Below the pieces are notes generated by a model. That model was not told where the DNA came from, made no database searches, and was given only the letters and a program-made list of their open reading frames with translations. From NCBI GenBank assembly GCA_016795565.1, contig JAEUGW010000033.1, positions 1 through 64,000 on the forward strand: a DNA stretch of 64,000 nt, read 5' to 3'. Both the position numbers and the translations under genes were made by a program. This document shows positions 54,185-62,410 of this stretch, piece after piece. Position 1 is the stretch's first letter. Every line of letters begins with the position of its first letter. The DNA comes from Opitutaceae bacterium. GTDB lineage: Bacteria; Verrucomicrobiota; Verrucomicrobiia; Opitutales; Opitutaceae.

Positions 54185-56446
54185 ATGCCCTTGAGCCCTC
54201 ATTCTCCAATCGGTCCGTCCATGCCTGAGCCTGCGGCCTGGCAGTTCGAGCTCGAGGTGTATCCGGCGGACTGGCGTTTCCCGGCGGGGGCAACCTGGAT
54301 CGCCGGCTGGATCCACGCCCCGGCCCATCAGGTGGTGACCGACCTGCGCGCGTGGGTTGATGCCCGGCCTTTTCTCGGCCTTTGGGGCCTGCCCCGGCCC
54401 GAGATCGACCGCCGCCTCCTCGGCCGGCCCGGCCCGCCCTACGCCGGCTTTTCCTGTCTGCTCTCGCCGCACCGCGGCGCTTCCCTGCTCCGCCTTGAGG
54501 CGCGCGACGCCCAGGGCAACTGGCATGAACTGCACCGCACGGCCATCACCGTCGCACCCGACGCCCCGCCCGCGCCGACTCCGAAGTCGCTGGCCGACCT
54601 GCTCCCCCAGCTCCTGCCCGACTGTCTGCGCCGCCTGGCGCAGCAACCGGCGGCGGAACTGGCCGCGCTGGCCGATGCCGCCCTGGCCGCCGCCTTGGGC
54701 GAGCCGCTCAATACGCTGCCGGTGCCTCCCTTCCACGGCGCGCTGGAGGAGCCGCAGGCCGTCGGCCGCATCCGCTACGGCCGGCTCGCCGTCACCGGCT
54801 GGCTCGCGCACCGCACCGCGCGGATCACCCGCCTCACCGCCATCACCGACGCGCTGCAGGAATCGCCCCTGCTCCACGGGTTGCCGCGCGCGGATGTCGG
54901 CGGCGTCTTTGCCGACCTGCCCGGGCGCGAGACCGCGCAGTTCGCCGGCTACGTGGATCTGCCTTCCGGCCTGGCCTCTCCCGTCCTGCTCAAGGTCATG
55001 GCCGAGCTGGACAACGGCGAACGCCACCTCGTCTTCGCGCAACGCTTCACGCCCCGGATCATCGCCGGCACCGAGGCACCGCTCCCGCCGCTGGCGCGCC
55101 GGCTCTTCGCCCGCACGCTCTGGGCCCTGCGCGGCGCGGCCGCCCGGCACCGCCTGAACCTCGGTGGCGGCGCGCTCCTCGCCGCCAGCCGCGCCGCCTG
55201 GGCCGCCTGGAAGGCCGAGGCTCCCGCCGCCCCGCGCCGCGTCGCGCCAGCCGCCGCGCCCGGGCCGGACTCATCCGCACCGCTCGGCCGCGTGCTCCTC
55301 GTCAGCCACAACCTCAACCTCGAGGGCGCGCCCTGGTTTCTCTTCGACCTCGCCCAACACTACCGCACGGCGCGGGGCGCGACCGTGCGCGTGGTCTCTC
55401 CGCAGGACGGCCCGATGCGCCGCGTGTTCGAGGCGGCGGGACTGCCGGTGAGCGTGGTGGACGTGTCCTCCGCCTTGGGCGCGGACTCGCCCGCCGCCTT
55501 CGCGGAGCGGCTCGATGCCGCCACCGCCGCGCTGCCCTGGGCGGAAACCGACCTTATAGTGGCCAACACCATGGTCGCCTTCTGGGCCGTGCCCGCCGCC
55601 GCCCGCCACGGCCGGCCCGCCCTGCTCTACGTGCACGAAAGCTCGCCCGTGCGCCGCTTCTTCGCCCCGCTGCTCGCGCCCGCGCTCTTCCCCGTCGTCG
55701 AGGAAGCCTTCCGCCGCGCCACACGCGTCGTGTTCACCGCCGCCTCCTCCCACGCCGTCTTCCGCCACCTCGACCACGGCCAGTTCGTCCTGCTGCCCAG
55801 CTGGATCGACCTCGCCCGCATCGACGCCTTCGCCGCCGCGCACGACCGCGCCGCGCTCCGCCGCAAGCACGGCCTCGACCCCGCCGCCGTGCTGCTCGTC
55901 AACATCGGCACGGTCTGCGAGCGCAAGGGCCAGCACACCTTCCTGCAGGCCGCCGCCCTCTTGCGCGCCGAGCTCCCGCGGCTCTGCCCCGGCCGGAGCG
56001 TCCGGTTCGTCGTCGTCGGCGCGCGCCCGGGCCTCTATCTCGACGCGCTCCGGCAGGAAGCCGCGCTGGAACGCCTCGACCTCGTGGACTTCGTGCCCGA
56101 GACGCCCGACATCCACGACTTCTACCGGCTCGCCGACCTCTTCGTGTGCACGAGCTTCGAGGAATCCTTTCCCCGCGTCATCCTGGAATCCGCCGGTTAC
56201 CGGCTCCCCATCGTGACGACCAACGTGAACGGCATCGGCGAGATGCTGACGGCGGACGACGCCTGGCTGGTGCCGCCCGGCGACCGCTTCCAGCTCGCCG
56301 CCGCGCTCCGGTCCGCGCTCGCCGCGTTCCAAGCGGGCGACCGCACCCGGCCCGCGCGCGCGCGCGCCGCCATCGAACAGCGCTACGCCGCCACCACCGC
56401 CCTCCCCCGGCACGCCGCGCTCGCCCGCGCGGTGCTCGACCCCTGA
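54185..56446 (+). CDS. Modular GT4 glycosyltransferase with two N-terminal beta modules
   Basis: A 753-residue protein. Module 1 is about residues 15-125 (IAGWIHAPAH..LGLWGLPRPEIDRR) and module 2 about 180-290 (PPFHGALEEPQAVGR..AELDNGERHLVFAQR). The GT4 domain (about 365-750) has SHNLNLEGAPWFL, YVHESSPVRRFF, NIGTVCERKGQH and CTSFEESFPRVILESAGY. The catalytic motifs are intact. An alternative start 12 codons downstream (54221) is equally possible. It resembles the GT4 domain of the 1320-residue protein most closely, consistent with tandem duplication. Confidence 0.82.
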   Translation: MPLSPHSPIGPSMPEPAAWQFELEVYPADWRFPAGATWIAGWIHAPAHQVVTDLRAWVDARPFLGLWGLPRPEIDRRLLGRPGPPYAGFSCLLSPHRGASLLRLEARDAQGNWHELHRTAITVAPDAPPAPTPKSLADLLPQLLPDCLRRLAQQPAAELAALADAALAAALGEPLNTLPVPPFHGALEEPQAVGRIRYGRLAVTGWLAHRTARITRLTAITDALQESPLLHGLPRADVGGVFADLPGRETAQFAGYVDLPSGLASPVLLKVMAELDNGERHLVFAQRFTPRIIAGTEAPLPPLARRLFARTLWALRGAAARHRLNLGGGALLAASRAAWAAWKAEAPAAPRRVAPAAAPGPDSSAPLGRVLLVSHNLNLEGAPWFLFDLAQHYRTARGATVRVVSPQDGPMRRVFEAAGLPVSVVDVSSALGADSPAAFAERLDAATAALPWAETDLIVANTMVAFWAVPAAARHGRPALLYVHESSPVRRFFAPLLAPALFPVVEEAFRRATRVVFTAASSHAVFRHLDHGQFVLLPSWIDLARIDAFAAAHDRAALRRKHGLDPAAVLLVNIGTVCERKGQHTFLQAAALLRAELPRLCPGRSVRFVVVGARPGLYLDALRQEAALERLDLVDFVPETPDIHDFYRLADLFVCTSFEESFPRVILESAGYRLPIVTTNVNGIGEMLTADDAWLVPPGDRFQLAAALRSALAAFQAGDRTRPARARAAIEQRYAATTALPRHAALARAVLDP

Positions 56447-56456
56447 ACCGATTCCC

Positions 56457-58199
56457 ATGCGCGAAGGTCCCTGCACGTTCCACAATCTCGAATGGCCGCC
56501 CGACAACGCCACCGTCGCCGGCCCCATTGTCTGGCTGCGCGGCTGGGCCGTGGGACGGCCCGGCACGAGCCTGACCGACCTCCGGGTGCGCACGCCCGCG
56601 GGCATCCACCTCGGCGTGCTCGGCCTGCCCCGCACCGACCTGGCCGCGCATTTCGCGCCGGGCCGCGCCTGGCTGCCGGCCGAGTTTGTCGCCGGTGTGC
56701 CGTTGTCCGACGGCCCCGCCGAAATCGCCCTCGAGGTCAGGGATGCCGCCGGCAACTGGCACCTGCTGCAAACGCTGCACCTGGCCGTGGCCCCCGGCGG
56801 CACCGCCAGCCCGCGCACCGAGGGCGAGGTTGTGCCACAACCCGGCGGCAGCTGGACGCTGCGTGGCACGCACCTGCCCTTCCACGGCCACCTCGACGAT
56901 CCGACGGTCTCGCACGGTCTGCTCGCCCCCTTCGGCTGGCTGCTGCACGAGGGACAGTCGATCCGCCGACTGCTCGGCACCGTCGACGGCCTGCTGTTCC
57001 ACCACCTCGCCCACGGACAGGCGGATGCCTCGCTCGCCGCCAAGGTGCCGCACCTGCCGGCTGCGGCCACCGCGCGCTTCCGGGGTCACCTCGATCTCCC
57101 CGTCACCGTGCCGGCTCCCGCCCTGCTGCGCATCTACGCCGAGCTCGCCGACGGCTCCGCGCACCTTTGCTTCGCCCGCCGCGTGCCGCACGACGCGGCG
57201 CTGCCCGCGCCGGCCGCGGCTCCCGCGACCGCCGCGCTGCCCAGTCTGGACACGCTGCCCGCGCGCAGTTCGGGCCGGCCGCGCCGACTGCTGTTCGTCA
57301 CCGGCACGCTGGAACCCGAGGATGCCGCCGGTCGCGCCCTCGATCTCGCCCGCGCCTTCGCCCACGGCGGCCAATGGGTCGCGCGCCTCATCACCGCCGA
57401 GGATGGCTCTCTCCGGCAGAAATTCGAGGACGCCGACTGCCCCGTCCAGTTCGTGGATCTGCGCGCGCTCTTCGCCGGCCGGCCCGGCGCAGCCGACCAA
57501 CTCGCGCGACAAATCTGGTGGTCGCACCTGGATGCCGTCGTCTGCTTCGACGAGGTGAGCCGCTGGATCGAGGCACCGGCCCGCGCGCGCGGCCTGCCCG
57601 TGCTGCACGACCCCGCGTCCTCGACCGCCTGGGTGCCGCCCGGCATTTCCTGGATGCACGATCCCGCCGGCCCGCTGGTCGCGCCGATCCGCGGACTGGC
57701 CGACGGCGGCGCCAGCGTGCTGCTGCGGGCGGCCGACCACCTGATCCGGCATCATGCTGGCACGCTGGCCGGGCGGCGCATCCACCTCACCGCCCTCGGC
57801 TCGACCGAGGAAGAGCAACGCTTCCTCGCGGATGTGGAGCTGAATCAGCTGACGCTGTTCACGACCGAGCCCCCGCCCGCCGGCCTCGCCGCTCTGCTCA
57901 GCCCCGCCTGGGTCCGCCCGCCCGTGGGCGCCCAACTCGCCGCGCTGGCGGCCGGCGTGCCGGTGATCTCGACCGGCGCCGGCCTGCCTGTGGGCTTCGG
58001 GCCGCAGGAGGCTTCACTCATCCCGGCGGGAAATGCGCTGGCCCTCGCCCACGCCATCGCCGACGTGCTGGCCAATCCCGCCGCCGCCCGGCGCCGGGCC
58101 ACGGCCGCCCAGGCGCTCGCGTCGGCGCGCCACGCCTTCCCCGCCGCGAGCGAACGCTGGTTCGGCGCGCTGCGGGCGACCATCGCCGCGCCGCGGTGA
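56457..58199 (+). CDS. Paralogue with two beta modules and a degenerate GT4-like domain
   Basis: A 580-residue protein. Both N-terminal modules are present (about residues 10-120, LRGWAVGRPG..LGVLGLPRTDLAAHF; and about 135-245, PFHGHLDDPTVSH..AELADGSAHLCFARR). The C-terminal part (about 275-575) starts like a GT4 domain (RRLLFVTGTLEPEDAAGRALDLARAF, then TAEDGSLRQKFEDADCPV). It lacks the HNLNxEGAP, HES and NIGTVCERKGQH motifs and the Glu-x7-Glu motif, and the lobe between them is shortened. No frameshift is visible, so the reading frame is preserved. It is probably inactive as a standard GT4 and could be a regulatory or binding partner. Confidence 0.7.
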   Translation: MREGPCTFHNLEWPPDNATVAGPIVWLRGWAVGRPGTSLTDLRVRTPAGIHLGVLGLPRTDLAAHFAPGRAWLPAEFVAGVPLSDGPAEIALEVRDAAGNWHLLQTLHLAVAPGGTASPRTEGEVVPQPGGSWTLRGTHLPFHGHLDDPTVSHGLLAPFGWLLHEGQSIRRLLGTVDGLLFHHLAHGQADASLAAKVPHLPAAATARFRGHLDLPVTVPAPALLRIYAELADGSAHLCFARRVPHDAALPAPAAAPATAALPSLDTLPARSSGRPRRLLFVTGTLEPEDAAGRALDLARAFAHGGQWVARLITAEDGSLRQKFEDADCPVQFVDLRALFAGRPGAADQLARQIWWSHLDAVVCFDEVSRWIEAPARARGLPVLHDPASSTAWVPPGISWMHDPAGPLVAPIRGLADGGASVLLRAADHLIRHHAGTLAGRRIHLTALGSTEEEQRFLADVELNQLTLFTTEPPPAGLAALLSPAWVRPPVGAQLAALAAGVPVISTGAGLPVGFGPQEASLIPAGNALALAHAIADVLANPAAARRRATAAQALASARHAFPAASERWFGALRATIAAPR

Positions 58200-58256
58200 A
58201 ACGTCCCGCACGGGGCTTGCCCTGCCCGGCGGGCTCCGTTTTTCTGCTCGCCCCGC

Positions 58257-61200
58257 ATGAACGAGAACAACGCCTACATCTTCGACATCGAGGAGCCCAA
58301 GAGCTGGGTGTTCGATGGCGAGCAGGTCTGGGTGGCGGGCTGGTTCATTTCCAAGACCAGTGCGGTCTTCACCGACATCCGCGCCGTGATCGAGGGCATC
58401 CCCTATCTGGGCATCCTCGGGATGCCACGGCCCGAGATTGAGCAGCGCTACCGCGGGCACGCCGGGCTGCCGCACGCCGGCTTCCTGCTTCACCTCAAGC
58501 CGCCCCGCCGGGCGCGCGAGCTGCGGATCGAGCTGCGCGATGCCGGCCACAACTGGGTCGAGATCTGGCGCACGCCCATCAAGGTGCGCCACGGCGACCG
58601 CACCATCGGCCGGCTCGACCCGCGCGTCGTGCCGAAGCAGCTGCGCCGGCTCCTCCAGGCCCGGCGCGCGGATCCCGCCTCGGTTGAACCCCTGGCCGGC
58701 CGCCTCGCGCTCGAGACCGCCGCCGTTCCCCTCGATCCGCTGCCCAAGCCCCCCTTCCACGGGGCGCTCGAGCGCCCCGAACTGGTGGGCGCGACGCAGT
58801 TCGGCAAGGTGCGCTGCGAAGGCTGGCTGATCCACGAGACCAAAAAAATCTCCCGCCTCATCGCCAGCACCGATCCCTTCGCCGAGAACGAGCTCGACTA
58901 CGGCCACCGCGAGCGGCCCGCCGCCGCCGCGCTCTTTCCCGGCCATCCCCATGCCGCCCGCTCGCAGTTCTTCGGCCTGCTCGACATCGACGAGACCGCC
59001 CCCGGCCCCGCGCTGGTGAAGCTCTTCGCGGAATTTGAGGACGGTTCGCGCGAGTTCGTGCTGGCGCGGCGTTTCCACCCCCGGCCCTGCACCGAGTGGG
59101 AACAACCCCTGCCCGTCTTCCGCCGCGCCGATTTCCTCGCCTGCACGCGCGCCTTCCTCGCCGCCTGCCGCCGCCACGAGATCCGCCTGCGCCGGCCGGG
59201 GGAGCTTTGGCGCGCCCTGCGTTCCGCCTACCAGGACTACCAGCGTGAAGCCCCGCAGTGGGAACCGCCCCCGGCGGGCGCGACGGAGGCCTACGCGGAC
59301 TGGATCGCCACCAACCGGCCCACCGGCCGGCTGCGCCAGGCCTGGGCCGACGCCGCCTCGACCCTGCGGGAAAATGGCCCCGTGATCACGCTGGTCATCG
59401 ACGCCACCGCCGCCCCATCCGGACACGCCGCCGCCCTGCTCCAGTCGCTCGCCGCCCAAGCCTACCCGAAATGGGAGGCCTGGTTCGTCGGGCCCGCCGC
59501 ACCCGCCTCGGACGATGCACGCATCCGCCACGAGCCCTGCACCGAGGCCCGGGATCGCATCCGCGCCCTCAACGCCGCCGCGCATCAGTCCACCGGCACC
59601 TGGCTGGCTTTCCTGCCTCCCGGCTCGCGCCTCGCGCCGGATGCGTTGCTGGCTGTCGCCGAACAGGCCGCCGCCCAACCCGCCTTGGATCTCATCTACT
59701 CCGACGAGGATCAGATGGACGATGCCGGCCGGCGCTCCGCGCCTTGCTTCAAGCCCGACTGGAGCCCGGCGCTCTCCCTGTCGGGCACCTTCCCCGGACA
59801 ACTGGCCGTGCTGCGCCGGGAGCGTTTCCTCCAGGCCGGCTCGCTGCGCGAGGGCTTCGGCGAGGCGACCTGGACCGACCTGCTGCTGCGCGCAACCGAT
59901 GAACTGTCCGTGGAGCGGATCGCCCACCTCCCGCTCGTGCTGCACCATGCGCGCGCCGGCCGGCCGGCCGAGCGCGACCTCGCCGACCCCGTCTACGAGC
60001 ACACCCGCCAAGCCGTCCTGGCGGCGGCCCGGCGGCGGCACTGGCACGCCGAGCCGTTCCTGCCCGAACTCGGCCACCATCTGCAACAGTGCTTCATGCA
60101 GCTGCGCTGGACGCCCCATCCGCCCGACCGGCGCGCCGTGACCATCGTCATCCCCACGCGCGATCGCCTGCACCTCCTGCAGGAGTGCATTGAGCTGCTC
60201 GACGAGACGGTGGACTGGCGCTTTGCCAAGCTTGTCATCGTCGACGACCACTCGCGCGATGCCGACGCCGTGCGCTACCTCGACGCCATCCAGCGGCGCG
60301 CCGACCTGCGCTGCGTGGTCGTGCGGCCGGCCGACCGCGCCGCCCCGTTCAATTACTCGCACCTCGTCAACCTCGCGCTGCCGCACGCCGACACCCCGCT
60401 GCTTCTCCACCTCAACAACGACGTCAACGCCCTCGAGCGCGGCTGGCTCGAGGAGATGGCCGGCTGGTTCACGCAGCCCGACGTCGGCGTGGTCGGCGCG
60501 AAGCTCATCTATCCCGACCGGAGCCTGAACCACACCGGCATCGTGGTCGGGCCGCACGGCGGCCTGGCTGACACGCCCTACGCCCGGGTGCCGGAGCGGG
60601 AGGCTCCGCTGGCGTGGCACGCGATGGCGCGCGAAGTCTCCGCCGTCACCGGCGCCTGCCTGATGACGCGCACCGATCTCTACCGCCGCCTCGGCGGCTT
60701 CGACGAGGCGGAGCTGGGCGTGGCTTACAACGACGTGGACTACTGCCTGCGGGTGCGCGACGCCGGGCAGCGCGTGCTCTACACCCCGCAGGCCAGGCTC
60801 ATGCACTGGGGCAGCGCGACGCGCGGCGTGACCTTCGACGCCGCCGAGCACATCGCCTTCGTGCGGCGGCACGGCAGCCACCGCGACTCCAGCCTCAACC
60901 CCAACCTAACGCTGGCGGAGGGCCGGATCGCCGTGCGGGGTGATCGTTTTGTCCACGGCGCCCGCGCCGGCCGGCTGCGCCTGCTGCTGCTCACCCACAA
61001 CCTCAACTACGAGGGCGCGCCGTGGTTCCTCCTCGAATACGCCCGCTGGATGGCGCGCGAGGCCGGCTTCGGCCTCGAGGTCCTGGCGGCCCAGGACGGC
61101 CCGCTCCGCGCGGAATTCGAGGCGCTCGGCGCGCACATCACCCTGGTCGACGTGCGCCCGCTCTTCGGCGCGCACGACGAGGAGGTGTTCCACGCCCGCC

Positions 61201-62132
61201 TGGCCGACATCAAGCACGCCCTCGACTGGGAGCAGATCGACCTCGTCGTCTGCAACACGCTCATGAACTTCTGGGGCGTGCCCCTCGCCGCCCGCGCCGA
61301 CAAGCCCTCGCTGCTCTACATCCACGAGAGCACCAGCATCCGCCGGTTCTTCTGGGATTCGCTGGATCACCGCCTGCACCACCTCGTCGGCGAGGCCCTG
61401 GAGGGCGCGACGCGCGCGCTCTTCCTCTGCCCCGCCACGCAGGCCTACTACGAGGCGCACGGCCGCCGCGGCAACTTCCGGATCGTGCCCAGCTGGGTGC
61501 GCCTGGAGGACATCGCCGCGTTCCGCGCGGCCCACCCCCGCGCGGAGACGCGCCGCCGGCTCGGCTATGCCGACGACGAGGTCGTGATCGCCAACATCGG
61601 CACGGTCTGCGAACGCAAGGGCCAGCACATCTTCCTGCGCGCCATCGACCATTTCGTCCACCACCACCCGGAGGTGAAGGCGCGGTTCGTGCTCGTGGGC
61701 GCCCGGCCCGGCATCTACCTCGACCTGCTCCGGCGCGATCTCACCCGCCTCAACCTGCGCAATGTCACCCTCGTGCCCGAGACGCGCGAGGTTTACGCGC
61801 AGTTCGTGGCGGCCGACATGTTCGTATGCACCAGCTACGAGGAGTCGCTGCCCCGCGTGGTGATGGAGGCCATGGCCTTCCAGACGCCGATCGTCTCCAC
61901 CGATGTGCACGGCATCCCCACCCTCGTCGGCCAGCGGCAGGACGCCTACCTCGTGCCCCCCGGCGATCCCCTCGCCCTGTCGCGCATGATGTGGACCTGC
62001 CTGGCCAAGGAGCGCAGCGGAAAATCCCTCACCCCGGCGGCCTACTCCCGGGTGTTGCGGGAGCATGACTACGCCCGCGTGCTGCCTTGTCACGTCGAGC
62101 TCGCCCGCGAGGCGTGGCTGGCCCGCGACTGA
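58257..62132 (+). CDS. Multidomain glycosyltransferase (degenerate GT2, GT2, GT4) with two beta modules
   Basis: A 1291-residue protein. Module 1 is residues about 10-115 (VAGWFISKTS..LGILGMPRPEIEQR) and module 2 about 165-275 (PPFHGALERPELVGA..AEFEDGSREFVLARR). GT2-1 is about 375-600, but AFLPPGS at 451-457 stands where the DHDD metal motif should be, and VGPAAP replaces the early Asp motif. GT2-2 (about 625-870; VTIVIPTRDRLHLL, HLNNDVNAL) is intact, as is GT4 (about 905-1285; THNLNYEGAP, HESTSIRRFF, NIGTVCERKGQH, CTSYEESLPRVVMEAMAF). It is the closest relative of the 1320-residue protein. Confidence 0.86.
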   Translation: MNENNAYIFDIEEPKSWVFDGEQVWVAGWFISKTSAVFTDIRAVIEGIPYLGILGMPRPEIEQRYRGHAGLPHAGFLLHLKPPRRARELRIELRDAGHNWVEIWRTPIKVRHGDRTIGRLDPRVVPKQLRRLLQARRADPASVEPLAGRLALETAAVPLDPLPKPPFHGALERPELVGATQFGKVRCEGWLIHETKKISRLIASTDPFAENELDYGHRERPAAAALFPGHPHAARSQFFGLLDIDETAPGPALVKLFAEFEDGSREFVLARRFHPRPCTEWEQPLPVFRRADFLACTRAFLAACRRHEIRLRRPGELWRALRSAYQDYQREAPQWEPPPAGATEAYADWIATNRPTGRLRQAWADAASTLRENGPVITLVIDATAAPSGHAAALLQSLAAQAYPKWEAWFVGPAAPASDDARIRHEPCTEARDRIRALNAAAHQSTGTWLAFLPPGSRLAPDALLAVAEQAAAQPALDLIYSDEDQMDDAGRRSAPCFKPDWSPALSLSGTFPGQLAVLRRERFLQAGSLREGFGEATWTDLLLRATDELSVERIAHLPLVLHHARAGRPAERDLADPVYEHTRQAVLAAARRRHWHAEPFLPELGHHLQQCFMQLRWTPHPPDRRAVTIVIPTRDRLHLLQECIELLDETVDWRFAKLVIVDDHSRDADAVRYLDAIQRRADLRCVVVRPADRAAPFNYSHLVNLALPHADTPLLLHLNNDVNALERGWLEEMAGWFTQPDVGVVGAKLIYPDRSLNHTGIVVGPHGGLADTPYARVPEREAPLAWHAMAREVSAVTGACLMTRTDLYRRLGGFDEAELGVAYNDVDYCLRVRDAGQRVLYTPQARLMHWGSATRGVTFDAAEHIAFVRRHGSHRDSSLNPNLTLAEGRIAVRGDRFVHGARAGRLRLLLLTHNLNYEGAPWFLLEYARWMAREAGFGLEVLAAQDGPLRAEFEALGAHITLVDVRPLFGAHDEEVFHARLADIKHALDWEQIDLVVCNTLMNFWGVPLAARADKPSLLYIHESTSIRRFFWDSLDHRLHHLVGEALEGATRALFLCPATQAYYEAHGRRGNFRIVPSWVRLEDIAAFRAAHPRAETRRRLGYADDEVVIANIGTVCERKGQHIFLRAIDHFVHHHPEVKARFVLVGARPGIYLDLLRRDLTRLNLRNVTLVPETREVYAQFVAADMFVCTSYEESLPRVVMEAMAFQTPIVSTDVHGIPTLVGQRQDAYLVPPGDPLALSRMMWTCLAKERSGKSLTPAAYSRVLREHDYARVLPCHVELAREAWLARD

Positions 62133-62218
62133 CCCCTCTCCCGGCCGGCTGACACGGGGGTGTCGGGGCAAATTCTGTCTCGACCCCCTTTGGCCACGCT
62201 GCCACTTCCCATGCGTTC

Positions 62219-62410
62219 ATGAACCGGCCCGACGTCGCTCTTGCCTGCACCCTCTCCGCCGCCGACCACTGCGGCCGGTGCGGCCTTTGCTTGGTCCAGT
62301 CAGAGTCCTGTCTCACCGGGCAGGGGAGGCACCTCCCACCGGCCGGCAGTGGCGGGTTGGCCGGTTCTGATGGTTATGCTTCTGTGGGCACCGCCCATCC
62401 GCGTCCATGA
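62219..62410 (+). pseudogene. Duplicated 5' end of the downstream membrane-protein gene
   Basis: The first residues MNRPDVALACTLSAADHCGR parallel MNQPDVSPAPSAADRFGR of the next gene, and the DNA just before both ATGs is also similar. After about 25 codons similarity is lost. The frame encodes 63 residues with five Cys and ends in an ATGA overlap with the next gene, so translation cannot be excluded. Most likely it is a remnant of a duplicated gene start. Confidence 0.45.

Noticed and set aside
48894..54293. A 1799-codon open frame on the minus strand
   Set aside because: It lies antisense to two glycosyltransferase genes with clear motifs, and its translation is low-complexity Gly/Ala/Arg/Glu sequence. 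It is a by-product of high GC at third positions.
58014..60881. Long minus-strand frames over the polysaccharide locus
   Set aside because: They mirror the codon bias of the plus-strand genes and contain no recognisable motifs.
62219..62410. The CxxCxxC stretch as a metal-binding small protein
   Set aside because: The start of the frame matches the next gene and the Cys-rich part arises where similarity fades. A degenerate duplicate explains it better.
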